Shown: positions 29,370 through 38,717 of the stretch, piece by piece | Position numbering within the stretch: the stretch's first letter is position 1 | How the letters are laid out: each line of letters begins with the position of its first letter | Origin: Methylomonas sp. | GTDB lineage: Bacteria > Pseudomonadota > Gammaproteobacteria > Methylococcales > Methylomonadaceae | DNA length: 64,000 nt | Direction: 5' to 3' | NCBI GenBank assembly: GCA_026988155.1 | Contig: JALSLW010000083.1 | Coordinates: 62,001 to 126,000 of the forward strand | Notes under the pieces: generated by a model | The model's database searches: none | Seen by the model: the letters and a program-made list of their open reading frames with translations, nothing else | Told to the model about the DNA's origin: nothing | Position numbers and translations under genes: made by a program

Positions 29370-31517
29370 TTAGAAATTGTAAGCAATACCCCCATATATT
29401 TGTATTCCATCCACTGTTCTAAATGCTCTATCCTTTTCAGTGGTGTTATAACTCGCCCGGTCTATCTTAACGTCGCCAAGATTTAAAGCATGAAACCACA
29501 GTTCGTAAGGCCCTTTATCATAAGTAACTCGCAAGTTAATACGTTCATCCCTGGTAAAACGTCCTTTTGGGTCAAAATCATTGTTAATCCTTCCTCTTCG
29601 ATCCAATTCAGCGGATGTTTGATCCCTAGTTGAATAGGATGTCATTGAATCAACTTCCAGCTCGATAGCCAAACCTTCCATTGGCATAATCGAAACTCTT
29701 CCATTGATATGGTGTTCGGGTGAGCGTGACATCTCCTCTCCACTCAAATCTCGCCCTTTACTATCTATGTAGTCTTTATAAATATTAGATGCAAAAGTAT
29801 GCGTTATTTCAAACCTTATAAAATCTGCAGGTTGATAGCCCAACATAGTTTCTATTCCTTGAACCGTTACTTTGCTCGCATTATCGTTTCGAGCCTGTCC
29901 ATTTAGGTCTCTTGAAACAATATAGTTATTAATATCCTGATGATAGTATGAGGTGTCATAAGTAAAGTTTCCTCCGAATAGCTCTAAAGAACCTCTAAGT
30001 CCGACTTCAAAGTGCTCCGCTTCTTCTGGGTTTAAGTTACGGTTAGCTCCACGGCCGGTATATAGCTGACTTGTTGTTGGAACCAAAAAACCTTCGCCAT
30101 AGCTAAACCAGAGCGTATGTTCATCCAAAAAATTATAAGTAATACCTACTTTGGGCAAGGTAGCCGAGTAGGATTTGCTTCCAGTATCAACAACCCCAGC
30201 TTCTTTGCTTACACTGCCGTCAGATTTAAAAGATTGCTCAAGAGAGGTGTTTCTATATTCCAAGTCAATACTTTCATGCCTCACCCCAGCTGTAATTTGC
30301 AAGCTTTCAATCGGTGAAAATTGAACCTGTGCAAACCCAGCGTAGATATCAGTTGTTGCATAATCTGTCGATGCTCCAAATATAGAAGTCCGTCTCCTTC
30401 TGGTACTTTTTCTCCTAGGGTTTAAGTCATCATTTATTCCGTGGTAAATATCTGTGCCGATAATAATATTCGAATTCCAAAAATCCAAATCATGTTTGTA
30501 GCTTATTTTTCCATTAATATCAGTAGTTTCATCATCATGAGATCCGCTAAAACGCGAAATACCTGAAGAATCAAGAAAACGAATGGTAAAATTAGCATCT
30601 AAATGTCCGAAGTTAGAAATATCCCGTTTATATACTCCTGACCCTGTAAAAGTTTCTTTATCAGAAAAGGTTCCCGTTCTACCTATTCCCTTATCATCAA
30701 TTTCAAAATCTTTCTCAAATATATCTCCAGGCACGGTGAGATGCTGCTTTAAATAAGTACCGTGCAAAATAAGTGACGACACTTCGTCTGGGTGAAAAAT
30801 AAGTTTTCCACTAGCAGAATGCCTTTCTTCTCCCGCTTCATGAATAGACAAATTTTCAAGGTTATCTTTAATTTCTACTTGATCACGATAGGCCCCTATA
30901 TTCCAAGTGTTTAAATCAAATAAATACCCCACACCTTTAAGCTCTCCTTTTGAGCTTATTCCTCCTCGATAGCGGTCATTGTTCCCGGCTTCCGCCCAAA
31001 AACGTGTATTTTGTTCGGGCATTGATATTGAACCTTTGGTGACTACATTGATAACGCCTCCAAACGAATTGTTGGGGTAAAGCGCAGAAACAGGCCCCTT
31101 TATAATTTCTATCCGCTCAATATCTTGAGCATTTACGGTATTGCCAAATGCTTGTGTTGATCCTCTCAGCGGGCTTGTTAAGGCCGCACCATCAACCATT
31201 GGAATCGTATAAGATTTTGCTCCATTTGGAATCCGTAAATTTCTTACTAATGTTTCACCTGGAATCCTATCTAATAGCTCATCAGGATCAACAAACTTTA
31301 ACCGATTAATTTCTTCCTGATTAACAACTGTAGAGGCTACGGGCAGTGTTTTGATATCAATGCCACCTAGCTTTGCCTCAGCTACTTTTGCAGTAACAGA
31401 CATAGTGTCTAATGTTAAAACCGACTCTAATGCTGATCTGTTGTCATCATCAGCAAATACAGCATTAGAAAGCAAAGGGGTTATTAATACGGATACTGCC
31501 AAAGTTATTTTTTTCAT
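29370..31517 (-). CDS. TonB-dependent receptor (siderophore type likely, paired with PepSY protein)
   Basis: 715 aa. Signal MKKITLAVSVLITPLLSNAVFA; plug IERIEIIKGPVSALYPNNSFGGVINVVTKG; C-terminal GGIAYNF. Confidence 0.92.
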   Translation of the reverse strand: MKKITLAVSVLITPLLSNAVFADDDNRSALESVLTLDTMSVTAKVAEAKLGGIDIKTLPVASTVVNQEEINRLKFVDPDELLDRIPGETLVRNLRIPNGAKSYTIPMVDGAALTSPLRGSTQAFGNTVNAQDIERIEIIKGPVSALYPNNSFGGVINVVTKGSISMPEQNTRFWAEAGNNDRYRGGISSKGELKGVGYLFDLNTWNIGAYRDQVEIKDNLENLSIHEAGEERHSASGKLIFHPDEVSSLILHGTYLKQHLTVPGDIFEKDFEIDDKGIGRTGTFSDKETFTGSGVYKRDISNFGHLDANFTIRFLDSSGISRFSGSHDDETTDINGKISYKHDLDFWNSNIIIGTDIYHGINDDLNPRRKSTRRRRTSIFGASTDYATTDIYAGFAQVQFSPIESLQITAGVRHESIDLEYRNTSLEQSFKSDGSVSKEAGVVDTGSKSYSATLPKVGITYNFLDEHTLWFSYGEGFLVPTTSQLYTGRGANRNLNPEEAEHFEVGLRGSLELFGGNFTYDTSYYHQDINNYIVSRDLNGQARNDNASKVTVQGIETMLGYQPADFIRFEITHTFASNIYKDYIDSKGRDLSGEEMSRSPEHHINGRVSIMPMEGLAIELEVDSMTSYSTRDQTSAELDRRGRINNDFDPKGRFTRDERINLRVTYDKGPYELWFHALNLGDVKIDRASYNTTEKDRAFRTVDGIQIYGGIAYNF

Positions 31518-31817
31518 TCCTTACCTTTTTTAGTGTGCAATGCATGACATCAATCACTGACATACAGCAAAACACATACCAAAAAAGGGAAAGGCTAGTA
31601 AAGAAAGGGCTAAAGAGGAGAAAACGTAAAACCGGCTTTATCGCTTAAATGTAAAAAAACAGGTCATTTGCCCAAAAACCCTGTTAAATGCCATATTTTT
31701 ATAACGGCTCTATTCTGCTTCGGGCGCAATTAAAAGCGAAGGTAAAAAGGTCCACAGGAGACAGCGTGATTTGTGTTTCCTACGACCTTAGAATGTTTGA
31801 AAAAACAGCTAATTTTC

Positions 31818-31936
31818 CAATGTCATTAAATCAAGAGGTTTATAGCTAACCAAGCTTGGAGATGGGGCTTTAGCCCCGTATTTGTTGGGACTAAAGTCCA
31901 TCTTCCGAATGTTTTATGCTTAACTTAACGACATTG
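31818..31936. repeat. Dispersed element family C, copy 3 (reverse orientation)
   Basis: CAATGTCATTAAAT...GGGGCTTTAGCCCC...GGGACTAAAGTCC...TTAACTTAACGACATTG. Confidence 0.8.
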
Positions 31937-31958
31937 GCTTATATTCCAAATAATTTCT

Positions 31959-33221
31959 CTATCTAATATTCATGCAGTTAGCATAATAGGTCACAGTAGC
32001 CGCCCAGTCCGAAAAGACCCCGATAACACCGACATCTTTAGCCAATACATCAAGCAGCTCCATGACATCACCATCATTATCGATAATATCCCCGGTTGTC
32101 TGGTAATACCAGCCTCCGCCATTTTTCAACAGTCCCGATCTTTCCAATGTCCAGGTAATAATATCCAGCCCAGCCGCTTTTGCATGCATGGCATAAACGG
32201 AAGGCACAATTTTTCCATCATTAATTTCAACCAGCATCCACATGGGCGGTGCTATAATTTTAACGCCTGCATCAGCCAGTTCATCCATGCTTGGCGACCA
32301 GGTTGCAGGGTCTGTATGGTCAAAACTTGCATCATCATAACGGCCATCCAAATACACTGCTTGGTTGCCAAACTTTGGCTCATTTGCAATCCAGTATTTA
32401 ATATCGTCTATGTTAAATGATTGCGGATAAACATTTTTTGCCTTGACTCCTGCCTGCTTATATTCATCAAGCATTTTTTGCGCATATTCCTGCTGCGAAA
32501 ACCCATTGAAAGGCATTTCTACGCTGGCTGATTTTAATTCGGGTGTCATTTTTACCCTCAGCTTTTTAAAGAGCTCAATACTTTCCTTATGCGTCATCAC
32601 AGTGCCAGTGGCCGAATAGAGGTCAGTCCGAAAATCGGGCGTTGCATGAAGATAGTCAGCTAGCGTTTTAGCCTGAGGATTAGATGCATCCATCTTGCCT
32701 TTCAGCGTTTTAAATTCTGCTACGGTAATATCACTGGTACAGCATTGCACATTGGCAAAAGGAGTTTCGCTATTATAGTCGGGCGGTGTTGAGCATTTTG
32801 CCGCCAATTCAGGAATTTCCAGTATATTCGTTGTTGCATGCAGATCGCATTGCGAATGACGGCAGACCAGTTCCTTATCTTTGGTAAACGTCACATCACA
32901 TTCCACAATACCAGCCCCCATGCGGACAGCCGCTTCGTAGGATTCTTTGGTATGCTCAGGAAACTGCAACGCGGCACCTCTATGCCCGATTGAAAAATCC
33001 GTTTTGACAAAACGTCTTTTTCCGCAGCTCTGAAGCTCTTCTTTTAGCTTGCTCTTTTCCATATCGTTGACCAGAAAAAAGGGTCTGGGGCCAAGCTGTA
33101 CCGAGGTATTAATATGGCCAAACCGAGCGTGTTCCCCTGCTTTTTTAGCCGACGCGGTATAAGATGAAAAAATAGCGATAACAGCTACTGAAATAAACGT
33201 AATATGTTTTAAAAAACTCAT
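31959..33221 (-). CDS. Glycerophosphodiester phosphodiesterase family protein, secreted
   Basis: [57 protein letters not shown] (GDPD HRG...E.D motifs); signal-like N-terminus from M at 33221. Confidence 0.9.
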   Translation of the reverse strand: MSFLKHITFISVAVIAIFSSYTASAKKAGEHARFGHINTSVQLGPRPFFLVNDMEKSKLKEELQSCGKRRFVKTDFSIGHRGAALQFPEHTKESYEAAVRMGAGIVECDVTFTKDKELVCRHSQCDLHATTNILEIPELAAKCSTPPDYNSETPFANVQCCTSDITVAEFKTLKGKMDASNPQAKTLADYLHATPDFRTDLYSATGTVMTHKESIELFKKLRVKMTPELKSASVEMPFNGFSQQEYAQKMLDEYKQAGVKAKNVYPQSFNIDDIKYWIANEPKFGNQAVYLDGRYDDASFDHTDPATWSPSMDELADAGVKIIAPPMWMLVEINDGKIVPSVYAMHAKAAGLDIITWTLERSGLLKNGGGWYYQTTGDIIDNDGDVMELLDVLAKDVGVIGVFSDWAATVTYYANCMNIR

Positions 33222-33249
33222 AATTTTCTCCAATGAATTAACTTTTAAT

Positions 33250-33379
33250 CCTAAATAAATCAGCTGTGCACGAATTTTTCACAAACCCGTGAAGCGAAAT
33301 AGTCTCCCTCATCTGGTGAGAACCGAAAACCTTGCTAACAAGTTACAGCTGTGTTTAGCGGTCAACTGATTTTTTTAGG
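33250..33379. mobile_element. MITE-like element family A, short (internally deleted) copy
   Basis: TIRs CCTAAATAAATCAG / CTGATTTTTTTAGG; 5-bp TSD TTAAT at 33245-33249 and 33380-33384; 130 bp. Confidence 0.85.
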
Positions 33380-34081
33380 TTAATGCTGATGAAAATAGCC
33401 AATGCCCGTATCTTTCTGCAACTGCGCCACTACTGGGTGACTCTCATTATCTCCAATATCGGCATAATCCATATCATCATATTTTTCATGGGCTATCTGC
33501 CTGTAAGGCGTTTGAGCCAGCGGATAAACTTCTTTCAGCTCAGTCACTACTTTTTTGCCTAAGGACACTTTTTCTACTCGAGCGGGAAGGTTCAGCTCTG
33601 GCAGCCAATCTACCTGATACTCGATACCCGCCACTTTGCCCTGATAATGAACCATCGTGTAATTTTTAAATTTTCCACGCTGCTTCTTCTCCAATTTATT
33701 CAAAATCTGTTGCGGAAATAATTTTGACCTCACCTCCCAGTTTGTTTTTTTACCTAATATTTTTAGATCTGCCGGCTGAAAATCCAGCAAGAAATGTTTA
33801 TCATGATATAGCGCCTGATAATAAACGGTATCCTTGCTGCTTAATGTCCATTTTTCACCAAAACTCTGCTCTGCATTTGACACTTCAACCGCTTTATCTG
33901 TACGCCAAAAATACCATTTAGTAGGTTGCAGCTCATCGTCATGATGATGCCCAGTTTTATCTGAAACTTTTTCGACGGTTTCATAGACACATGAAACATC
34001 TTTAGTTTCGGCATTAGAAATAGAGGCCATTCCCAGCAGCAGAGGCAATAAAGTAAAATATTTCAATTTGGTAAATTTCAT
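33380..34081 (-). CDS. Conserved secreted hypothetical protein
   Basis: 233 aa. Signal YFTLLPLLLGMASISNA; sits between GDPD and alkaline phosphatase genes. Confidence 0.6.
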   Translation of the reverse strand: MKFTKLKYFTLLPLLLGMASISNAETKDVSCVYETVEKVSDKTGHHHDDELQPTKWYFWRTDKAVEVSNAEQSFGEKWTLSSKDTVYYQALYHDKHFLLDFQPADLKILGKKTNWEVRSKLFPQQILNKLEKKQRGKFKNYTMVHYQGKVAGIEYQVDWLPELNLPARVEKVSLGKKVVTELKEVYPLAQTPYRQIAHEKYDDMDYADIGDNESHPVVAQLQKDTGIGYFHQH

Positions 34082-34192
34082 ATATATCGAACCTTTTCAT
34101 CTAAATAAAAAAGGGAGAGACGTTAATTAAGTAAATTAACCCCTCCCCCCTATATCTTTTGTGGGTTTTATTAACCCGTTTTATGCTGGCTG

Positions 34193-35794
34193 TTATTTAA
34201 CGGGAGTCAGTTTAGAGCGTTTACTCAAACGACCCGCTTTATTTATTACGTGGAAAATAACATTTTGTTCTACAGTTCCCTGGAATAAACTTGCTCCTGG
34301 GCCGCTTGCGTAGATGGCAACATCTTCGGCAGCATGAGTTTCTGAACCTAGAGGAACCATTGCTTCCTGATGAAAGCCCTGGCCTTCTGTATCAATATTG
34401 GTCAGATCAGTTCTTGATCCTGCAGCACTCGGCTCACCATAACGGGTATCGCCACCGACTGCTAAATCAGCAAAGCCTAATCCATTGGTATATCCCAGCG
34501 TTGTAAATGGAAGTCCATCTTTTGCCAATTTAGGTGATAACTCAGGGTTACCAGAAGCATCATTATGTACAACTTTACCTAAAATTGGATTGCCCCGTGT
34601 CGGGTAGCCTGCAATGGTGAATACATGACTATGATCAGCAGTAACAATTATTAAGGTATCCTTAGGATCCGTCATTTCATAAGCTTTTTTTACAGCATTG
34701 GCATATTCAACCGTATCAAGCAGTGCTCTTTGAGCATTTCCAGCATGGTGTGCATGATCTATACGGCCCGATTCAACCATCATAAAAAAGCCTTTCGGGT
34801 TCTTCTCAAGAATTTCAATTGCTTTCCCAGTCATTTCAGACAAAGAAGGTTCGCCGCCTGCATCACTTGCTCTATCTTCCTCATACTCCATATGACTCAT
34901 ATTGAACAGGCCCAATAGATGATCGGTTGAAGCGGTATCAACTGCATCAAACCCTGCCTGATTCCAGACATATGATGAATTTGGGTAGCCAGATAGCCAT
35001 TCCGCCGTTAAATCACGGCCATCTTCACGCTCGCCTTTACCGCCATTTTCAGGATCAGCACCCGCAACACGTTTTATAAAGTTTTTACGTCCGCCGCCTA
35101 AAGCAACTTCCAGCCCATCTCCATAACGGTCTTTAAGGTCAATTAGCTGTGATGCTATATCTTTACAGCCTGAAACATCAGCAAATTTTGAAGCATCACG
35201 GTCATCTTCATAGTTGCGCTCTGGCACATGTGCATAGGTGGCGGCAGGTGTTGCATGCGTCAGTCTCGCTGTGCTTACAATGCCTGTCGACATACCGATT
35301 TTTTCAGCATGCTCTAGTGCTGTCGTTAATGTATTGCCTGCAATATTTGAGCAATTGCCACGCGCCATTGCCTGCCCTACACTGATTACGCCGGCTTTAC
35401 TTTTCATTCCCGTCATCATTGCAGTCATAGTACCTGCTGAATCAGGTGTCTGCTGATTGGTGTTGTAGGTTTTTGACATTGCCTGGTATGGGAATGTTTC
35501 AAAAAACAGTCTATTTTCTTCGCCTGTATTGCCTTCTAGCTGACCCGCATAAATACGGGCCGCAGTTACTGTTGATACTCCCATGCCATCCCCAACGAAC
35601 AGGATGATGTTTTTGGCGCGCTTCCGGCTGTTGCTGGCTGCCTTTCTGGCATCCATCATTGCCTTTTCTGTTGCCTGTTCACCCTGCTCATACCATTTAA
35701 GGGCTGATTCAGTTGGCATGGCACTATCTGCTACAGCAGAAAGTGAGACAGTGGCGGTCATTGCACATACGGCAATTTTTGTTCTATATTTCAT
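34193..35794 (-). CDS. Alkaline phosphatase (PhoA family)
   Basis: 533 aa; NIILFVGDGMGVSTVTAARIYAGQ, TPDSAGTMTAMMTGMKSKAGVISV, MMVESGRIDHAHHAGNA, IIVTADHSHVFTIAGY. Confidence 0.95.
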   Translation of the reverse strand: MKYRTKIAVCAMTATVSLSAVADSAMPTESALKWYEQGEQATEKAMMDARKAASNSRKRAKNIILFVGDGMGVSTVTAARIYAGQLEGNTGEENRLFFETFPYQAMSKTYNTNQQTPDSAGTMTAMMTGMKSKAGVISVGQAMARGNCSNIAGNTLTTALEHAEKIGMSTGIVSTARLTHATPAATYAHVPERNYEDDRDASKFADVSGCKDIASQLIDLKDRYGDGLEVALGGGRKNFIKRVAGADPENGGKGEREDGRDLTAEWLSGYPNSSYVWNQAGFDAVDTASTDHLLGLFNMSHMEYEEDRASDAGGEPSLSEMTGKAIEILEKNPKGFFMMVESGRIDHAHHAGNAQRALLDTVEYANAVKKAYEMTDPKDTLIIVTADHSHVFTIAGYPTRGNPILGKVVHNDASGNPELSPKLAKDGLPFTTLGYTNGLGFADLAVGGDTRYGEPSAAGSRTDLTNIDTEGQGFHQEAMVPLGSETHAAEDVAIYASGPGASLFQGTVEQNVIFHVINKAGRLSKRSKLTPVK

Positions 35795-35824
35795 TTTTTT
35801 TCCTTTACACTTAAAATTTAAACG

Positions 35825-36586
35825 TTATGAAGAAACTTTTTTACTGCGGAGAAGCAACCCCATAACAGCTGGAGCCATTAAGAAAACTGAAGGAGGGAGG
35901 GGAACAGCAGAAACAGATTCGCTGTTTCCGTAGCTATAGATGCTGGCAAAAATGTTTTCAGTCTCTCCTGCTTCGATTAAAAAGCTAAAATCCATACTGC
36001 TGGAACCGGAAAAAGGACCACCTATCAATGAGGCCACCATTGAAGCCGAAATATCTTGGCTAAATGCATTGTCACCGTACAGCTCAATAACGGTTCCTGC
36101 TTCGCCGTTTTGCTGATCAGCGGGGGTATCTGTATCCACTTCACCAGAAGCGGAATAGCTTAACGCCATATTTATCCGATAGTCATCTGAGGAGGTATTT
36201 TCAAATGAAAATTGAGCTTCTGCGGTTGCATCAGAGCCAGCAGAAGCATATGCAGACCCTGCATATCCACTTACCTGAGTATCAAGCTCAATAAAACCCA
36301 AATCTGAAACCGCAGTTGTTACGCCTTCAGCATAGGCATCGCCTATCATAGAGACCGAATAGTCTTCGTCATCAAAGTTATCATATACCCAGCTCACAAT
36401 GGATGCAGGCTGACTATCAAGATCAAAAGTGGCACCATATTTATCGGTAAAACTGACAACTTCAAGACTTAAGTGTCCTTCAGAAAGATAATTGGTTGTT
36501 GCATTTGCACCCGCAGTAAAAAGACTCGCTGAGAGAAGTGTAATAACTTTGCTTAATTTATTTGTTTTCATTTTGTTCATCCGCAT
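35825..36586 (-). CDS. Secreted protein with PEP-CTERM-like C-terminal sorting signal
   Basis: Signal peptide, then C-terminus VPLPPSVFLMAPAVMGLLLRSKKVSS (variant PEP motif, TM, basic tail). Start may be an internal Met (36580 or 36571). Confidence 0.65.
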   Translation of the reverse strand: MRMNKMKTNKLSKVITLLSASLFTAGANATTNYLSEGHLSLEVVSFTDKYGATFDLDSQPASIVSWVYDNFDDEDYSVSMIGDAYAEGVTTAVSDLGFIELDTQVSGYAGSAYASAGSDATAEAQFSFENTSSDDYRINMALSYSASGEVDTDTPADQQNGEAGTVIELYGDNAFSQDISASMVASLIGGPFSGSSSMDFSFLIEAGETENIFASIYSYGNSESVSAVPLPPSVFLMAPAVMGLLLRSKKVSS

Positions 36587-36590
36587 TAAG

Positions 36591-36610
36591 TTTTGTTTTG
36601 TTTTGTTTTG
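36591..36610. repeat. Pentanucleotide tandem repeat (TTTTG)x4
   Basis: TTTTG TTTTG TTTTG TTTTG immediately upstream of the minus-strand start of the PEP-CTERM-like gene. Confidence 0.9.
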
Positions 36611-36824
36611 TTTCGGATCAAACTATAACTTTGCAATATGACAAGTCTGTGAAGGTTTTATGTTATTTGTGTGACATACCGAGAGGAAAAATATCCGCAT
36701 CGTTTTTCGCAGGCAGGGCCACCTGCTTAATGTATTTCTAACATTATGGATACATTGAACTATTGCTGAAACTACGCCAGTTTTTCTCGGCAATTGCATC
36801 TGTTAAACCCCATAACAGGACACT

Positions 36825-38492
36825 CTAAAGTCGACGACGGCTTACACCTGCCAAACCGCCAAATGCAGTGATCAATAAAACAATGGCAGAGGGAACTGGA
36901 ACCGAGCTTGTACCAACTGAATAAACGCCTATGCCGCCGCCATTTCGTTCATACCCTGCAAGCAATAAAGCATGACCAGTTGGGCTATCAATAGCATCAA
37001 CCAACACCAACGATTCAGGCGAAACCAAGCCATCAGCAATGCTATTCACATAACCGATAAATTGAGGTGAACTAGGGTCTGTTAATTCAAAGGCTAAAAT
37101 TCCGTTCTGACGCTCCATGCCTACAAAAGCAATTTGCTTGCCATCTAATTCCGCCAGGACAAGGGCTTCAGGTTCAGGCCCCTTATCATCAGAACGTTTA
37201 TCATACTTGCTGATTTTGCCATTCATATTATGCTTGTCAGGGTCTAACGATAACAGCAATTCTTCTAGTGAGCCTGTATCACTCACTAACGCTCCCGTTT
37301 CCGCATTCCACACTGAAAAAGAGCGGGTACCTGGCATAGTCAGTACATCAATATCTCCATCGCCATCCGTGTCCCCATCAATATTAGACACTCTCAAACG
37401 CCCTAAAGCATCATCTGCAGTAAAATCACCATCATATAATGCGTTCAATTCTGATTTTGTCACATTATCTATATCACTGTCTGCAATGTCTTTTACTCGA
37501 ACACGGTCTGCATCATCACCCCTAAAGTCACCCTCATTGGCAGTTACAATATATTTATTTCCTGCTTTGCTAAAGGTTGCAATAGTATCTGGCATGGGCA
37601 TGCCTGCAACTACATCATTAATCAACGCACCGCCGTCTTTGTCAGAGGCATCAATGGTCTGAGTGATGGTGCCCAAGTTATGAATATCAACCCATTTTTC
37701 AGATGCCAGATCAAATACACCCACGGCATTATTTTCCTGCAAACTGACATATAGCTTATTATCCATTTCTGAAATATATTCAGGTTCAATATGCCGATAT
37801 AAATCAGTTGCGGTTGTGTCATTAATTCTTAACCCATTAAGTGATACGCCACTGGCTAGGTTTGCTGATTGAAAATCAAAAGTTTTAACATTTGAATTAT
37901 TTAGTGAGGCAATATCAGTAATATTTGATACGCCAGAAAGGTCAATAACGCTAACCGAACCTGGCGCATCACTGTTGCCTCCAACTGTCAGTTCACCTTC
38001 ATTTGCAATATAAAGGCGCGAGCCATCTGCTGAAAACTTTACGTTATCAGGATGAAACCCCACATCTAAGGTATTAATTGCGCCGATTGATCCTGAACGA
38101 TAATCAAAAAAGCCTAATTTGCCCTGTGTCGAACCGTTAAGCGTTGGAATTAATGAAACCACGCCAAAACCACGGCCTAATGGATCAATTGATGTTGAGG
38201 ATGCACTGTTAATATCAGCCAACGATCCAAAAGCTGTTCCGAAACTGACAATGCCCCGTTCGGAAAGTCCTCCATTTGAATTCAGATTTAGTACCTGAAC
38301 ACCATAACCGTCAGCACCAGCCAGTGTACTTAGAACTGTTTGCTGATCTGCTGAATAGGCTAAAATTTCAGCACTGCCTGTGCGTGCCCCGTTATTACTG
38401 TTGAAAGCGCTTAACAGGCTGATATCAAAATTAGCCTGTGCGACAGGTGTCAGCAAAACCGATATTGCTAACGCTAAACTTTTTTTAATCAT
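36825..38492 (-). CDS. Choice-of-anchor I domain protein with PEP-CTERM-like C-terminus
   Basis: 555 aa; DGYGVQVLNLNSNGGLSERG, DNVKFSADGSRLYIANEGEL, GPEPEALVLAELDGKQIAFVGMER; ends VPVPSAIVLLITAFGGLAGVSRRRL. Confidence 0.85.
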   Translation of the reverse strand: MIKKSLALAISVLLTPVAQANFDISLLSAFNSNNGARTGSAEILAYSADQQTVLSTLAGADGYGVQVLNLNSNGGLSERGIVSFGTAFGSLADINSASSTSIDPLGRGFGVVSLIPTLNGSTQGKLGFFDYRSGSIGAINTLDVGFHPDNVKFSADGSRLYIANEGELTVGGNSDAPGSVSVIDLSGVSNITDIASLNNSNVKTFDFQSANLASGVSLNGLRINDTTATDLYRHIEPEYISEMDNKLYVSLQENNAVGVFDLASEKWVDIHNLGTITQTIDASDKDGGALINDVVAGMPMPDTIATFSKAGNKYIVTANEGDFRGDDADRVRVKDIADSDIDNVTKSELNALYDGDFTADDALGRLRVSNIDGDTDGDGDIDVLTMPGTRSFSVWNAETGALVSDTGSLEELLLSLDPDKHNMNGKISKYDKRSDDKGPEPEALVLAELDGKQIAFVGMERQNGILAFELTDPSSPQFIGYVNSIADGLVSPESLVLVDAIDSPTGHALLLAGYERNGGGIGVYSVGTSSVPVPSAIVLLITAFGGLAGVSRRRL

Positions 38493-38717
38493 TTCTACAC
38501 GAACCTCTAATGAAGATATTAATTTAAACGCGATTAAAACAAAGCTCTATGACAGTATGATGACAGTTACAGGCTTATTTAAAACCGCCTTGCCACACAA
38601 GGTTTGTCCTAAGTACCCAAGTAAAATTAATTTAATAGTTTTACTGTGGCACTCTTCTCTGCCAGCATCTCTGCTCCTTTGGTTTACCGAAATGCAATCC
38701 ATTGATACACTTTAAAT

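Noticed and set aside
37117-37662. 181-aa + strand ORF
   Set aside because: Antisense to the choice-of-anchor I gene; Ser-rich low-complexity translation typical of a shadow ORF.
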